A stretch of 64,000 nt of DNA from an uncultured Lachnospiraceae bacterium (GCA_947625465.1 CANQOK010000007.1:1-64000), one strand, 5' to 3'. Positions 8,865-17,980 are shown, numbered from the stretch's first letter. The notes: a model not told the origin generated them from the sequence alone. A program made the numbers and translations.

Positions 8865-9042
8865 CGCTTTCTACACAAATATAGATGATTTTAATTTTTT
8901 GCCGTGAAATATAGGTGAAACCCACCGCATAATCTAACCTTATTCTACTATTTTATAACCTTTTATGCAAGAAATCGGATTGCTTTTTCCTGTAAATTTT
9001 TTTATACTGTTTATAAATTCAGGAAAACGGAGGTTATCGAGC

Positions 9043-10947
9043 TTGAAAAATTATAAGTTATCCGACAACTTTTTAGGATATTATCAGGATCTGATCTTAC
9101 AGCAGGTTCTCCCTTATCAATATCAGATTTTAAATGACGCGGTTCCGGGCGTGGAAAAAAGTCACGCCATTGAGAATTTCCGCATTGCTGCCAAAGAAGC
9201 AGACGGTAAATTTTATGGTATGGTCTTTCAGGACAGCGACGTGGCAAAATGGCTGGAGGCTGCGTCCTATGCGCTGGCATTGCAGCCGGACGCTGCGCTG
9301 GAAGCACAGGTTGACGAGATCATTCGTCTGGTCGGCAAAGCGCAGGAGGCAGACGGTTATCTGGATACCTTTTTCTCCATTAAAGAACCGGAACATAAAT
9401 GGCAGAATCTGCAAGAATGCCATGAGCTTTACTGTATGGGACATATGATTGAGGCAGGCGTCGCTCACTATGAATCAACCGGAAAAACCACACTGCTCTC
9501 TATCGCGGAAAAAGCGGCGGACTGCATCTGCGCCCGTTTCGGCAAGGACAAAACGCGCGGCGTTTCCGGTCATCCGGAGATAGAACTGGCTCTGATGCGT
9601 TTATATCACGCGACCGGCAGACAGGCTTATCTGGATACCGCGCTCTATTTTATCAACGAACGGGGCACAGAACCGGAATATCTGGAAGAGGAAGCAAAAC
9701 ACCGCGGCTGGGTTCATTTTGATATGGATCCGAGCGATAAGGAATACGCCCAGACTTACGCGCCGGTACGCAAACAGGAGGACGCCGTGGGGCATGCGGT
9801 ACGGGCAGTTTATCTGTATACCGGTATGGCGGACGCCGGGCGGACTGCCGGCGACGACAGTCTGCTTGCTGCCTGTGAAACGCTTTGGAACAGTATAACA
9901 GCCAGACGCATGTATATAAACAGCAGCATCGGTTCCACCGGAACGGGGGAAGCCTTTACCATGGACTATGACCTGCCTAACGATACCAACTACTCGGAGA
10001 CCTGCGCTTCCATCGGTCTGATCTTCTTTGCGAAACAGATGCTGGACGCCTCCCCTCTGCCAGACAGCCGCTATGCGGATGTGATAGAACGCGCGTTATA
10101 CAATACCGTGCTTGCCGGAATGTCTTTAGACGGCAAAAATTTCTTTTATGTAAATCCGCTGGAAGCCAACCCGCTTTATGACGGGAAATGTGTGACGCAC
10201 AAGCATGTGCTCTCCCACCGTCCTTCATGGTATGGCTGTGCCTGCTGTCCGCCGAACGCGGCAAGACTGCTGACTTCCGTCAGCACTTATCTGTGGACTG
10301 TAAAAGACACCGCTTTATATGCCAATCTGTTTGCCGGCGGCAGACTGGATCTGTCTGAAGAAAAGGGAATTACCGTGGAAACTGTTACGGATTATCCGTT
10401 GGACGGCGTGATCGATTTTCGTGTCGACACCGCTGCCAATACGCCTGTTTCCGTCTTCGGCATTCGAATTCCCGACTGGTGCGCTATGTATCAGATCACG
10501 GTAAACGGAGAACCGGTTTTGCCGGAAGTGATCCACGGTTATGCCCGGATTCCGCTGCCTGCAGGCTGTATTACGCAGATCCGCCTGACCTGCACCATAA
10601 CGCCGCAGCGGGTTTTCGCAAATACCAGCATCCGTGAAGACCTAGGATGTGTCGCCATTATGCGCGGTCCTTTGCTTTATTGTATTGAAAGCGTGGACCA
10701 TGACGGTGACCTGCGCGGTATTTTCATCAAAAAAGACAGTCCCATCACCGAACTGCCTTATACCAGATCCCTGCTAAACGGGATCGTACCGCTGCAAATG
10801 GAAGGTTACCGGATCCCGCCGTCAGATGCGCTGTACACCTATCAGCGCCCTGCCGCAGAACCGGTCACGCTTTATGCGATCCCCTATTACGCATGGGATA
10901 ACCGGGGTGAAAACGAAATGAAAGTATGGCTGCATGAAATGGAATAA
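9043..10947 (+). CDS. GH127 family glycosidase (beta-L-arabinofuranosidase-like)
   Basis: About 634 residues, cytoplasmic (no signal peptide). Family members hydrolyse beta-L-arabinofuranosyl linkages using a zinc-bound cysteine nucleophile. The expected ligands are visible: SETCAS at about residue 320 (Glu and Cys) and GCACCPPNAARL at about 395, where the paired cysteines include the nucleophile. The N-terminal alpha/alpha barrel has EAASYAL and CHELYCMGHMIEAG. The TTG at 9043 is chosen because ACGGAGG at 9027-9033 precedes it. An ATG at 8965 is in frame but has no such site. Exact substrate is inferred from the family. The gene stands alone. Confidence 0.88.
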   Translation: MKNYKLSDNFLGYYQDLILQQVLPYQYQILNDAVPGVEKSHAIENFRIAAKEADGKFYGMVFQDSDVAKWLEAASYALALQPDAALEAQVDEIIRLVGKAQEADGYLDTFFSIKEPEHKWQNLQECHELYCMGHMIEAGVAHYESTGKTTLLSIAEKAADCICARFGKDKTRGVSGHPEIELALMRLYHATGRQAYLDTALYFINERGTEPEYLEEEAKHRGWVHFDMDPSDKEYAQTYAPVRKQEDAVGHAVRAVYLYTGMADAGRTAGDDSLLAACETLWNSITARRMYINSSIGSTGTGEAFTMDYDLPNDTNYSETCASIGLIFFAKQMLDASPLPDSRYADVIERALYNTVLAGMSLDGKNFFYVNPLEANPLYDGKCVTHKHVLSHRPSWYGCACCPPNAARLLTSVSTYLWTVKDTALYANLFAGGRLDLSEEKGITVETVTDYPLDGVIDFRVDTAANTPVSVFGIRIPDWCAMYQITVNGEPVLPEVIHGYARIPLPAGCITQIRLTCTITPQRVFANTSIREDLGCVAIMRGPLLYCIESVDHDGDLRGIFIKKDSPITELPYTRSLLNGIVPLQMEGYRIPPSDALYTYQRPAAEPVTLYAIPYYAWDNRGENEMKVWLHEME

Positions 10948-10965
10948 GCGGTGATTTTCACCGCT
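10947..10965. terminator. Short hairpin between convergent genes
   Basis: AGCGGTGA-TTT-TCACCGCT is a perfect 8-base stem between the GH127 gene (+) and the membrane-protein gene (-). No strong T-run follows on either strand, so it is a weak candidate terminator. Confidence 0.3.
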
Positions 10966-11581
10966 CTTCCCCTCGAAGCCTGCGGGGCATTTTTTTCGCC
11001 ACAAGCGAAACGGTCTGTCCTAAAAACAGGGACATCAGGATCGTTACCACGCCGACGCTTCCGCTGAAGATAAACCCGATCAGGACTGCGGTAAAATCCC
11101 AGCCCACACGGATATACTGAAACGGAACGGACGGGAGCTTCTGTGAGATCATAAAGGGCAGCGCGTCATAAGGCGCTGTTCCCAGATCCGTAGACATGTA
11201 AACAGACGCCGAGACGATAAACGCCGCAAGCGCAGGAATCATGATCAGAAGCCGAAATACCATGCTGTCAAATAAGGTTTCAAATCCGCTGATCTCCCAG
11301 AGCCATAAACAGAAATCCACGGTATAGCCTACCAGCACCATATTCAGCACCGTACCGATCCCGATCTGTTTCCGGCCCCATAAAATAACAGGAATAAACA
11401 GGATAATATTAAGCGCCATCTGCCAGTTCCCGAACCCGATCCCGAATCTGGCCGAAATGGAAAGATTCATATAAGAAAACGGATCGGTTCCCAGATTCAC
11501 CAGTTTCAGAATCGAGAGTGTGAATCCCATAAAAAATACACTGATCAATGTTGCGATAATTCGTCCTGTTTTTCCTGCCAT
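10958..11581 (-). CDS. YczE/YyaS/YitT-family integral membrane protein
   Basis: A 207-residue membrane protein with about five hydrophobic segments (for example IIATLISVFFMGFTLSI, ALNIILFIPVILWG and VVTILMSLFLGQTVSLV). The motif LGTDPFSYMNLS near residue 30 and the later DLGTAPYDALP form the internal repeat typical of the YczE/YitT group. The function of the family is unknown; some members affect secretion or antibiotic production. The ATG at 11581 lacks a strong ribosome site in the preceding bases. It lies downstream of and parallel to the EF-G-2 gene, with 37 bases between them. Confidence 0.75.
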   Translation of the reverse strand: MAGKTGRIIATLISVFFMGFTLSILKLVNLGTDPFSYMNLSISARFGIGFGNWQMALNIILFIPVILWGRKQIGIGTVLNMVLVGYTVDFCLWLWEISGFETLFDSMVFRLLIMIPALAAFIVSASVYMSTDLGTAPYDALPFMISQKLPSVPFQYIRVGWDFTAVLIGFIFSGSVGVVTILMSLFLGQTVSLVAKKMPRRLRGEER

Positions 11582-11618
11582 TTTATTGTAATCTCATCTG
11601 TTATACAGATTTTCTCCT

Positions 11619-13688
11619 CTACTCTTTTTTCTTTGCGATCTCCTGCTCCTGGATCTTGGCGGGCGCCTGCTCATATCGGGCGAAGGTATAGGAAAATTCT
11701 CCCGCTCCGCCTGTTACGGAACGTAAAGCGGTACAATAGCCGTACAGTTCGCTTTCCGGAACTTCTGCAGTGATCTGCTGTTTTCCGGTCCCTGCCGGCT
11801 CCATGCCCAGTACCCTGCCCCGTCTCCCGGTCAGACCGCTCATAATATCGCCGGTATACATTTCGGGTACGGTTACCACAAGCGTCATCACCGGTTCCAG
11901 CAGCACCGGTTTCGCTTTCATAAAGCCGTCTTTAAATGCCTGAAGTGTTGCCATCTTAAATGCCAGCTCTGAAGAATCCACCGTATGGTAAGAGCCGTCG
12001 TACAGGACAGCCTTTACGCCCACAACTGGATAGCCGGCCATCGGTCCTTTCTGTACAGCTTCCTCCAGTCCCTTTTCCACCGCCGGGAAATAATTCCGCG
12101 GAACGGCGCCGCCTACAACGGTCTCTTCAAAAACATAGGGAACCGACAGATCGCCGGACGGCTCGAACGTCATCTTGACATGACCGTATTGTCCGTGTCC
12201 GCCGGACTGTTTCTTATATTTGGATTCCACATCGGAATTGCCTAAAATGGTCTCTTTATAAGCGACCTTCGGACGCTCCAGCGTGATCTCTACCCGATAC
12301 TCCTGCAGCAGCCTGCTTGCCAGGACCTCAATATGCTGATCGCCCATTCCATAGAGCAGCAGCTGGTGATTCTCCACATCATTCCGGTACCGCATGGTCT
12401 GATCCTCGTGCGTCAGCTTCTGCAAAGCCTGGGAAATCCGGTCTTCATCGCCTTTTTTCACTGCACGGTAGCGCATATAGGTGTACGGCACGGAATATTC
12501 CGTTTTGGCGTATTCGATTGGATTCGTCCTGGTCGAAATGGTATCGCCGGTCCGGGCCTTAAACAGCTTGCCGATGGCGCCGATATCGCCGGCATGCAGC
12601 TCCGGAACCTCAATGGGCTTATTGCCCCGCATTACATAAAGTCGGGAGAGCCGCTCCTCCTGATCCTTATCCACGTTGTAAACCGTATCGTCGCTCTTTA
12701 ATACGCCGCTGCAGACCTTGATAAAAGAATATTTTCCGATAAACGGATCTACAATGGTCTTAAAGATAAACGCCGATTTGGATTTATAGAAATCATAGTT
12801 GGCCTCAAACAGTTCATGCGTCCGCATATTGATCCCTGCGCAGGTCCGTTTATCCGGACTGGGCAGATATTTGACAATATCGTCGAGCAGGGTATAAACG
12901 CCCTGTACCAGGATTGCGGAACCCATGGTAACCGGTACGATGCTGCCGTCCGCTACATTTAATTTTAAGGCCGCGCGGATCTCCGCCTCGGAGAATTCTT
13001 CTCCTTCAAAAAACCGCTCCATAAATTCTTCACTGGTCTCCGCCACCGCTTCTACCAGAGCGTCCCGGCACAGGTTCATATTATCCAGAGAATAATCCGG
13101 AATGGCAAACGGCTCCACGGTTCCGTCCGGCAGCCACTTATTCCCCGTCCGGCTGATCACATTGATATATCCGATAAACTTCTCATTCTGACGAATCGGC
13201 AGATGGAACGGCGCAATACATTTTCCGTACAGTTCCTTCAAGTCCGCAACCACCTGCCGGAAGCTGGCGTTGTCAATATCCATATCCGTCACATAGACGA
13301 TCCGCGGCAAATGATATTTCTCGCACATCTCCCAGGCCTTCCTCGTACCGGCCTCCACGCCTGCCTTGCCGGATACGCAGATGACCGCGCCGTCCGCCGC
13401 CGCGATCGCTGCCTCTGCCTCTCCTACGAAGTCCAGATATCCCGGCGCATCCAGAATGTTGATCTTCGTATTGTTCCACTCTAACGGAACGACCGACAGA
13501 CCGATAGAAAACTTCCGGTTCTGCTCTTCCTTGCGGTAATCGCTGATCGTATTCCCGTCTGTTACCTTGCCCATTCGCGTAATCGCTCCGGTCAGATACG
13601 CCATCGCTTCGGTCAGCGTGGTCTTGCCGCTGCCGCCATGTCCCAGCAGCACCACATTACGGATATTATCCGTTGTGTAAACCTTCAT
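11619..13688 (-). CDS. Elongation factor G-like protein (EF-G-2 type)
   Basis: A 689-residue translational GTPase paralogue. G1 is GHGGSGKTTL. G3 is DAPGYLDF, where the catalytic His of canonical EF-G (DTPGH) is Tyr. G4 is VTDMD rather than NKMD. These substitutions are shared by the EF-G-2 subgroup found beside canonical fusA in many bacteria. Domains II, III, IV and V follow (GGHGQYGHVKMTFEPSG in domain IV, then DIMSGLTGRRGRV). The cellular role of this subgroup is unclear, and weak ribosome-stimulated GTPase activity is known for some. The start at 13688 has AGAGAGG. An in-frame codon at 13727 has no such site. Confidence 0.88.
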   Translation of the reverse strand: MKVYTTDNIRNVVLLGHGGSGKTTLTEAMAYLTGAITRMGKVTDGNTISDYRKEEQNRKFSIGLSVVPLEWNNTKINILDAPGYLDFVGEAEAAIAAADGAVICVSGKAGVEAGTRKAWEMCEKYHLPRIVYVTDMDIDNASFRQVVADLKELYGKCIAPFHLPIRQNEKFIGYINVISRTGNKWLPDGTVEPFAIPDYSLDNMNLCRDALVEAVAETSEEFMERFFEGEEFSEAEIRAALKLNVADGSIVPVTMGSAILVQGVYTLLDDIVKYLPSPDKRTCAGINMRTHELFEANYDFYKSKSAFIFKTIVDPFIGKYSFIKVCSGVLKSDDTVYNVDKDQEERLSRLYVMRGNKPIEVPELHAGDIGAIGKLFKARTGDTISTRTNPIEYAKTEYSVPYTYMRYRAVKKGDEDRISQALQKLTHEDQTMRYRNDVENHQLLLYGMGDQHIEVLASRLLQEYRVEITLERPKVAYKETILGNSDVESKYKKQSGGHGQYGHVKMTFEPSGDLSVPYVFEETVVGGAVPRNYFPAVEKGLEEAVQKGPMAGYPVVGVKAVLYDGSYHTVDSSELAFKMATLQAFKDGFMKAKPVLLEPVMTLVVTVPEMYTGDIMSGLTGRRGRVLGMEPAGTGKQQITAEVPESELYGYCTALRSVTGGAGEFSYTFARYEQAPAKIQEQEIAKKKE

Positions 13689-13734
13689 AAAATACCTCTC
13701 TTTCTGTTTGTAAAACTCCACGCGCAATTCGCTC

Positions 13735-13763
13735 TTGACTTAGAATAGGTCTGAGCTTATGAT
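13735..13763 (+). promoter_or_regulatory. Promoter of the aldo/keto reductase gene
   Basis: TTGACT (13735-13740), a 17-base spacer and TATGAT (13758-13763), followed after about 70 bases by the start codon at 13832. A near-consensus housekeeping promoter. Confidence 0.7.
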
Positions 13764-13831
13764 AGTATCATTATAGCAAATCTGTTTTTATAAGTAAATA
13801 CACGATATCAGGAAATGGAGGAGAATCGAGC

Positions 13832-14806
13832 ATGAAATATCGAAAAATCGGAAAATGGGGCATGAAGGTAAGCGAGATCGCAGTCGGCAGCTGGATGACC
13901 GATTTAGGCGGCGGCAGCGCCGTGGATGTCGCGCGGGAAACCATCCGGCTGGCACACGAAAACGGCGTCAATTTCTTTGACTGCGCGGACGCATACAGCG
14001 GCGGCGGTGCGGAACGGTTTCTGGGAAATGTATTAAAGGAATTTCCCCGCAGCTCCTATGTCGTATCCAGCAAAGTCTTTTTCCCGATGGGGCCCGGCGC
14101 CAACGACTGGGGACTGTCGCGGAAGCACATCATCGAACAGCTGGATCAGTCTTTAAAGAATCTGCAGGTGGACTATCTGGATATGTATTTCTGCCACCGG
14201 TTCGATCCGGAAACCCCGATGGAAGAGACGCTGCAGACGTTAAGCGATATGGTCGCGCAGGGAAAGATCCTGTATTACGGCGTCAGCGAATGGAGCCCGG
14301 TACAGATTCAAAAGGCTCTGGGGATCATCAAAGACCTGGGACTTCGTCCTATGAATGTGATCCAGCCGCAGTACAATATGATGGACCGCTATATCGAAGA
14401 TGAGATCATGAGTATCTGTGAAGAAAACGGCATGGGGATCGTACCGTTCTCCCCGTTATCGCAGGGACTGCTCACTGGCAAATATAAGAAAGGGCAGCCG
14501 CTGCCGGAAGGTTCCCGCGCTACCCATCAGGCAGATAAACAGATCAACAATATGCTGACCGATGAAAATCTGGATAAGGTGGAGAAACTGTCTAAGATCG
14601 CCGACGGTCTTGGAATTCCCATGTCCGTTCTGGCGCTGGCGTGGACGTTGCGTAAGCCTGTAATCTCCAGTCTGATCACCGGAGCCACCAAGCCCTCCCA
14701 GTTAGAGAGTAATCTGGCGGCCAGCGGCATTACCCTGCCCGACGACGTACTGGCAGAGATCGAACAGATTTTAGACTATCATCCGTTCTTCCGGAGAGTT
14801 GGATAA
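13832..14806 (+). CDS. Aldo/keto reductase, potassium-channel beta-subunit/YghZ type
   Basis: A 324-residue NADPH-dependent oxidoreductase with the AKR barrel. Catalytic residues are visible as Asp and Tyr in FFDCADAYS, Lys in VVSSKVF and His in MYFCHRFD. The cofactor-binding end reads SLITGATKPSQLESNL. The Kv-beta/YghZ subgroup is suggested by the sequence ending YHPFFRR and by its length. Substrate not predictable; members reduce methylglyoxal and other aldehydes. The ribosome site is GGAGGAG. Its last 28 bases overlap the convergent ogt gene. Confidence 0.9.
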   Translation: MKYRKIGKWGMKVSEIAVGSWMTDLGGGSAVDVARETIRLAHENGVNFFDCADAYSGGGAERFLGNVLKEFPRSSYVVSSKVFFPMGPGANDWGLSRKHIIEQLDQSLKNLQVDYLDMYFCHRFDPETPMEETLQTLSDMVAQGKILYYGVSEWSPVQIQKALGIIKDLGLRPMNVIQPQYNMMDRYIEDEIMSICEENGMGIVPFSPLSQGLLTGKYKKGQPLPEGSRATHQADKQINNMLTDENLDKVEKLSKIADGLGIPMSVLALAWTLRKPVISSLITGATKPSQLESNLAASGITLPDDVLAEIEQILDYHPFFRRVG

Positions 14807-15324
14807 GACTGTTCCAGTTTCAGTAATTCCTGTTTTTTATCCAATCCGCCCGCATATCCGGTCAGGCTTCCGTCACTGCCGATCACGCGGTGACAGGGGA
14901 TCAGGATCCCGATAGGATTATGGCCGACCGCCTGTCCTACAGCCTGCGCGGACGCGCGCCTGCCGGTCTGCTGCTCCAGCATTCCCGCAAGCGCGCCATA
15001 TGTGGTCGTTTGCCCATAGGGAATCGCGGACAGCTGTTTCCAGACACGCCGCTGAAACTCTGTGCCCTGCGGATGCAGCGGTACGGTGATCGGCGGATTT
15101 TTTCCCGCGAAATAGTCCATCAGCCACATCTGCAATTCTCGAAACAGTTCTATAGTTCCGATATCCGTCACTGTTTCCGGTTTTCCCTGACCTAACGTAC
15201 TTTCATAATATTTCTGCTGTTCGAACCATAACCCTGTAATTGCCGTCTGATCACAGGCTGCCGTCATGGGCCCCAGCGGAGTCCCGATCCGGTAGATCCA
15301 ATTTTTTCTTTCTTTTGTTTCCAA
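14779..15324 (-). CDS. ogt: Methylated-DNA--protein-cysteine methyltransferase
   Basis: A 181-residue suicide DNA-repair protein that transfers the O6-methyl group of guanine to its own cysteine. The active site is PCHRVIG near residue 145, preceded by the helix-turn-helix region (TTYGALAGMLEQQTG and QAVGQAVGHNPI). The N-terminal ribonuclease-like domain spans about residues 10-85. Normal length. It converges with the aldo/keto reductase gene with a 28-base overlap and seems to be transcribed alone. Confidence 0.93.
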   Translation of the reverse strand: METKERKNWIYRIGTPLGPMTAACDQTAITGLWFEQQKYYESTLGQGKPETVTDIGTIELFRELQMWLMDYFAGKNPPITVPLHPQGTEFQRRVWKQLSAIPYGQTTTYGALAGMLEQQTGRRASAQAVGQAVGHNPIGILIPCHRVIGSDGSLTGYAGGLDKKQELLKLEQSYPTLRKNG

Positions 15325-15433
15325 TCTGCTTCCGCCTTTCCGCCCGATTATCCGGCCGCATTTCTACTTTTTATTTATAGCATGGTACCTCAAAAAGTCA
15401 ATTAAAAAATTGCGCGCGAATCGGGAAAGATGC

Positions 15434-15461
15434 TTGACAGCAGACCGGTTTGCGATACAAT
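15434..15461 (+). promoter_or_regulatory. Promoter of trpF
   Basis: TTGACA (15434-15439), a 16-base spacer and TACAAT (15456-15461), 45 bases upstream of the trpF start codon at 15507. No T-box or attenuator fits in this short leader. Confidence 0.6.
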
Positions 15462-15506
15462 ATGAGAAAACAGAGGTTTGCGGTTTTGCTTTTTAAAGGA
15501 GTATTT

Positions 15507-16124
15507 ATGAAACAGATCAAGATCTGCGGCATTACGCAGGAACAGGAAACAGACTATTTAACAGAAGCCGGAGTAGACTATGCCGGTTTTGTCCAGTTTG
15601 TCCCCAAAAGCAAACGGAATATCAACACCGAACAGGCAGTTTCCATTATGAAGCGGCTTCCTTCTTCTATTCAAACTGTGGCCGTTACCATCAGTCCCAC
15701 GGCAGAGCAGATCCGCGCCATTGAAGCCGCCGGATTTTCTCTGATCCAGATTCACGGAACGATCAGCGACCGGCTGCTGGATTCGATTTCCATCCCGATC
15801 ATTCGCGCTTTTAATGTAAGCAATCTTTCTGAATATGATCGGTTTCATAAACATCCAAATGTAATCGGCTATATCTTTGACGCACAGATCCCCGGCAGCG
15901 GAAAACCGTTTGACTGGTCTCTGATCTCAGGTCTGCCGCGGGACGATAAATTTATGCTGCTGGCCGGAGGGATCACGCCTGACAATGCGGCAGAAGCGAT
16001 CCTGGCTACCGGCGCCGACGGCATCGATATCAGCTCTGGCGTGGAAAATGACAACGGCATCGGAAAAAGCCGCGAGAAAATCCTGCGGCTCGTAAAAGAA
16101 ATTCGGCAGATAGACTGCGGTTAA
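15507..16124 (+). CDS. trpF: Phosphoribosylanthranilate isomerase
   Basis: A 205-residue TIM barrel catalysing the Amadori rearrangement of phosphoribosylanthranilate in tryptophan synthesis. The N-terminus KICGIT carries the catalytic Cys. The conserved FVPKSKRNI and the C-terminal phosphate-binding LLAGGITPDNAAEAI and GIDISSGVE segments are present. The ATG at 15507 has AAAGGAG upstream. No other trp biosynthesis gene is adjacent; the only other one in the window is trpB2, 18 kb away. An orphan trpF may serve a split pathway or a double HisA/TrpF-like role. That is inference. Confidence 0.93.
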   Translation: MKQIKICGITQEQETDYLTEAGVDYAGFVQFVPKSKRNINTEQAVSIMKRLPSSIQTVAVTISPTAEQIRAIEAAGFSLIQIHGTISDRLLDSISIPIIRAFNVSNLSEYDRFHKHPNVIGYIFDAQIPGSGKPFDWSLISGLPRDDKFMLLAGGITPDNAAEAILATGADGIDISSGVENDNGIGKSREKILRLVKEIRQIDCG

Positions 16125-16139
16125 ACGTTCTATCTGCCG
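16104..16139 (+). terminator. Hairpin at the end of trpF
   Basis: CGGCAGATAGA (16104-16114) and TCTATCTGCCG (16129-16139) form a perfect 11-base stem spanning the trpF stop codon. The following bases are T-rich but not a clean T-run. Confidence 0.45.
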
Positions 16140-16284
16140 ATCTCATTTCACATTTTAACTTTTCAAAGAAAACTCTGCCGGGAAAACACATCAGTCCTTC
16201 ATATCACTATTCCAAATGTATCAGTTTATTTCCCATATCGTTTCATATTATATCATTTGTCATCCCACATTTCAAGCATTTTAA

Positions 16285-16297
16285 GGGAAATATTCCC
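16285..16297. promoter_or_regulatory. Inverted repeat upstream of the XRE regulator
   Basis: GGGAA-ATA-TTCCC is a perfect 13-base inverted repeat about 55 bases before the regulator start and just ahead of a TATAAT at 16320-16325. It is a plausible autoregulatory operator. Confidence 0.35.
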
Positions 16298-16353
16298 ATA
16301 AATGTCGATTTTTGGCGGATATAATAAAACAAAAAATTGAGAGGATACATAGG

Positions 16354-16665
16354 ATGTATATTGAAGAGTTTCCAATCAGGCTTGCAAAACTTCGGATCGA
16401 AAAAGGAGTATCCGCCCGGGATATGAGTTTGTCAATCGGGCAGAATGCCGGTTATATCAATAATATTGAAACCGGAAAAGCGCTTCCGTCTATGAGCGGA
16501 TTTTTTTATATCTGCGAATATCTGCATGTTTCTCCGCGGGATTTCTTCGATACGGAGCTTGATCAGCCGGAAGAACTGCAAATGCTGACTGAAAATCTCA
16601 AAAAATTAAATTCGCAGCAGTTAAAAAACATCTCTTCCATTGTAGAAGGACTTATTCATAAATAA
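16354..16665 (+). CDS. XRE-family helix-turn-helix regulator
   Basis: A 103-residue DNA-binding protein. The HTH spans residues about 8-60 (RLAKLRIEKGVSARDMSLSI, then NAGYINNIETGKALPSM), followed by a short helical C-terminus. The start at 16354 is chosen because GAGAGG (16338-16343) precedes it; the frame is open 14 codons further upstream without a good site. This compact form is common among autonomous regulators in Lachnospiraceae. Target unknown. Confidence 0.75.
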   Translation: MYIEEFPIRLAKLRIEKGVSARDMSLSIGQNAGYINNIETGKALPSMSGFFYICEYLHVSPRDFFDTELDQPEELQMLTENLKKLNSQQLKNISSIVEGLIHK

Positions 16666-16754
16666 TCTGTCAATCCATTTTACAATAAAAAATCAACAGT
16701 TGGAATCCGAACCGTCCAACTGCCGATCAAACTTTCTGCCGCTTAACTTTTTTA

Positions 16755-16825
16755 AGCGGGTGATGGGAATCGAACCCACATATCCAGCTTGGAAGGCTGG
16801 TGTTCTGCCACTGAACTACACCCGC
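16755..16825 (-). tRNA. tRNA-Gly (anticodon UCC)
   Basis: A 71-base cloverleaf including the discriminator. Acceptor GCGGGTG/CACCCGC, D arm GTTC/GAAC, anticodon arm CCAGC-CTTCCAA-GCTGG giving anticodon TCC (reads GGA), variable ATAT, and T arm with TTCGATT loop. CCA is not encoded. It lies 59 bases downstream of tRNA-Phe on the same strand, so they likely form one transcript. Confidence 0.95.
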
Positions 16826-16884
16826 AGATAAAATATATAGAAACAGCCGGCATCCGAACCGCGGTCCGGACTGCCAACTGGAAC

Positions 16885-16957
16885 TGGCCAGAACTGGAAT
16901 CGAACCAGTGACACAAGGATTTTCAGTCCTTTGCTCTACCAACTGAGCTATCTGGGC
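16885..16957 (-). tRNA. tRNA-Phe (anticodon GAA)
   Basis: A 73-base cloverleaf. D arm GCTC/GAGC, anticodon arm AAGGA-CTGAAAA-TCCTT giving anticodon GAA, T arm ACTGG-TTCGATT-CCAGT. The acceptor stem is GCCCAGA against TCTGGCC, which leaves position 2:71 as a C-C mismatch while the other six pairs form. The discriminator is A and CCA is not encoded. Confidence 0.92.
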
Positions 16958-17035
16958 AAAGACCGTCCTAAAAGGAATCGATTTCTGCCTTATCCTTCAC
17001 AACAGGCGTTATTTTACCCTGCTTTTTTTCTATTG

Positions 17036-17410
17036 TCAAGTACTTTTTTTCATTGCGGCCCGCTCCTTTTCCAACTCCCGATAAAGCTGTCCTACATTCG
17101 AAAATATATTATAAGGCGTGATCACCGCCTTCAATTCTACCTTCGGGATCCCTGCCGCCCGGTAAGCATCCAGAAATTCATCCAGCGAAGAACCATCCGC
17201 TCCGGAAAACACCAGCACTTCCTCCGGCAGCATCACAGGCTCCGCTTCTGCCTGCCGCGGCAGTCCGGCGATCCCCGCCAGTGTTCCCAGCGATTTTCCG
17301 AAGTCACGCTCTTCTACTTCCCGGTACGTCATGCCCAGCTGCCGGCAGATCCGGTCAATCTGTGCGGCTTTCATCGCGTTGATGCGAAAGCCCAATACGA
17401 TTTTTTCCAT
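17036..17410 (-). CDS. DUF3783 domain protein
   Basis: A 124-residue soluble protein of the DUF3783 family, function unknown. The N-terminus (VLGFRINAMKAAQIDRICRQ) resembles a small alpha/beta fold, and the C-terminus has the family-typical VELKAVITPYNIFSNVGQLY and an acidic/basic helix EREL-type tail. It lies 16 bases after the Rrf2 regulator stop, on the same strand, so it is probably in the same transcript and may be linked to iron-sulfur or cysteine regulation. Confidence 0.7.
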   Translation of the reverse strand: MEKIVLGFRINAMKAAQIDRICRQLGMTYREVEERDFGKSLGTLAGIAGLPRQAEAEPVMLPEEVLVFSGADGSSLDEFLDAYRAAGIPKVELKAVITPYNIFSNVGQLYRELEKERAAMKKST

Positions 17411-17426
17411 CCCTGCTCTCCTGTCT

Positions 17427-17864
17427 CTAAATCACATAGTTTCCAGCTTCCTGCAGATGCCATTCTACCAAATCCGCCAGTGTCACATGGTCGATCACAT
17501 CTTTGATCGCGTCGTCCAGTTTCTTCCACAGGCGAAAGGTTACACAATCCTCCTGCCGAAGACAGGGATTCTCATCCGTATCCAGACAGCTGACCGGCGC
17601 CATACTGCCCTCTGTCAGCCGCAGGATCATGCCGACCGTATATTCCTCCGGCTTGTACGTCAGCAGATATCCGCCCTGGGAACCCCGCATGCTCCGCACA
17701 TACCCCGCTTTATTTAAAATCGCGATGATCTGTTCCAGATACTTATTGGAAATATTTTGTCTGGCAGAAATCTCCCGGATCTGCACCGGTTTTTCCTGGC
17801 TGTTTAAGGCCAGATCCAGCATCAGCCGGAGCGCATATCTGCCCTTTGTAGATACCCGAACCAC
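17427..17864 (-). CDS. Rrf2-family transcriptional regulator (IscR/CymR-like)
   Basis: A 145-residue winged-helix regulator. The N-terminus VSTKGRYALRLMLDLAL and the wing RGSQGGYLL are diagnostic of Rrf2 proteins. Three cysteines in CLDTDENPCLRQEDC (about residues 93-107) could bind an Fe-S cluster; their CX7CX5C spacing is close to, but not the same as, IscR CX5CX5C. The start is GTG at 17864 with TGGAGG seven bases upstream. It has a near-consensus promoter (17909-17937) and is followed by the DUF3783 gene. No isc or suf genes are adjacent. Confidence 0.88.
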   Translation of the reverse strand: MVRVSTKGRYALRLMLDLALNSQEKPVQIREISARQNISNKYLEQIIAILNKAGYVRSMRGSQGGYLLTYKPEEYTVGMILRLTEGSMAPVSCLDTDENPCLRQEDCVTFRLWKKLDDAIKDVIDHVTLADLVEWHLQEAGNYVI

Positions 17865-17908
17865 AATACGCCTCCATCAATTCATATCAAATCACTAGAA
17901 ATAACTTT

Positions 17909-17937
17909 ATCATAACAAATGAATCTCCGTTCGTCAA
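17909..17937 (-). promoter_or_regulatory. Promoter of the Rrf2 regulator
   Basis: On the minus strand TTGACG (17937-17932), a 17-base spacer and TATGAT (17914-17909), about 45 bases before the GTG start. Confidence 0.65.
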
Positions 17938-17980
17938 CCTTCCGAATAGCAGATTCCCTGCAAGAATCTCCGTATAATCA

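Noticed and set aside
16727..16942. Open frame crossing both tRNA genes
   Set aside because: It lies over two well-formed tRNA cloverleaves and has no recognised protein features.
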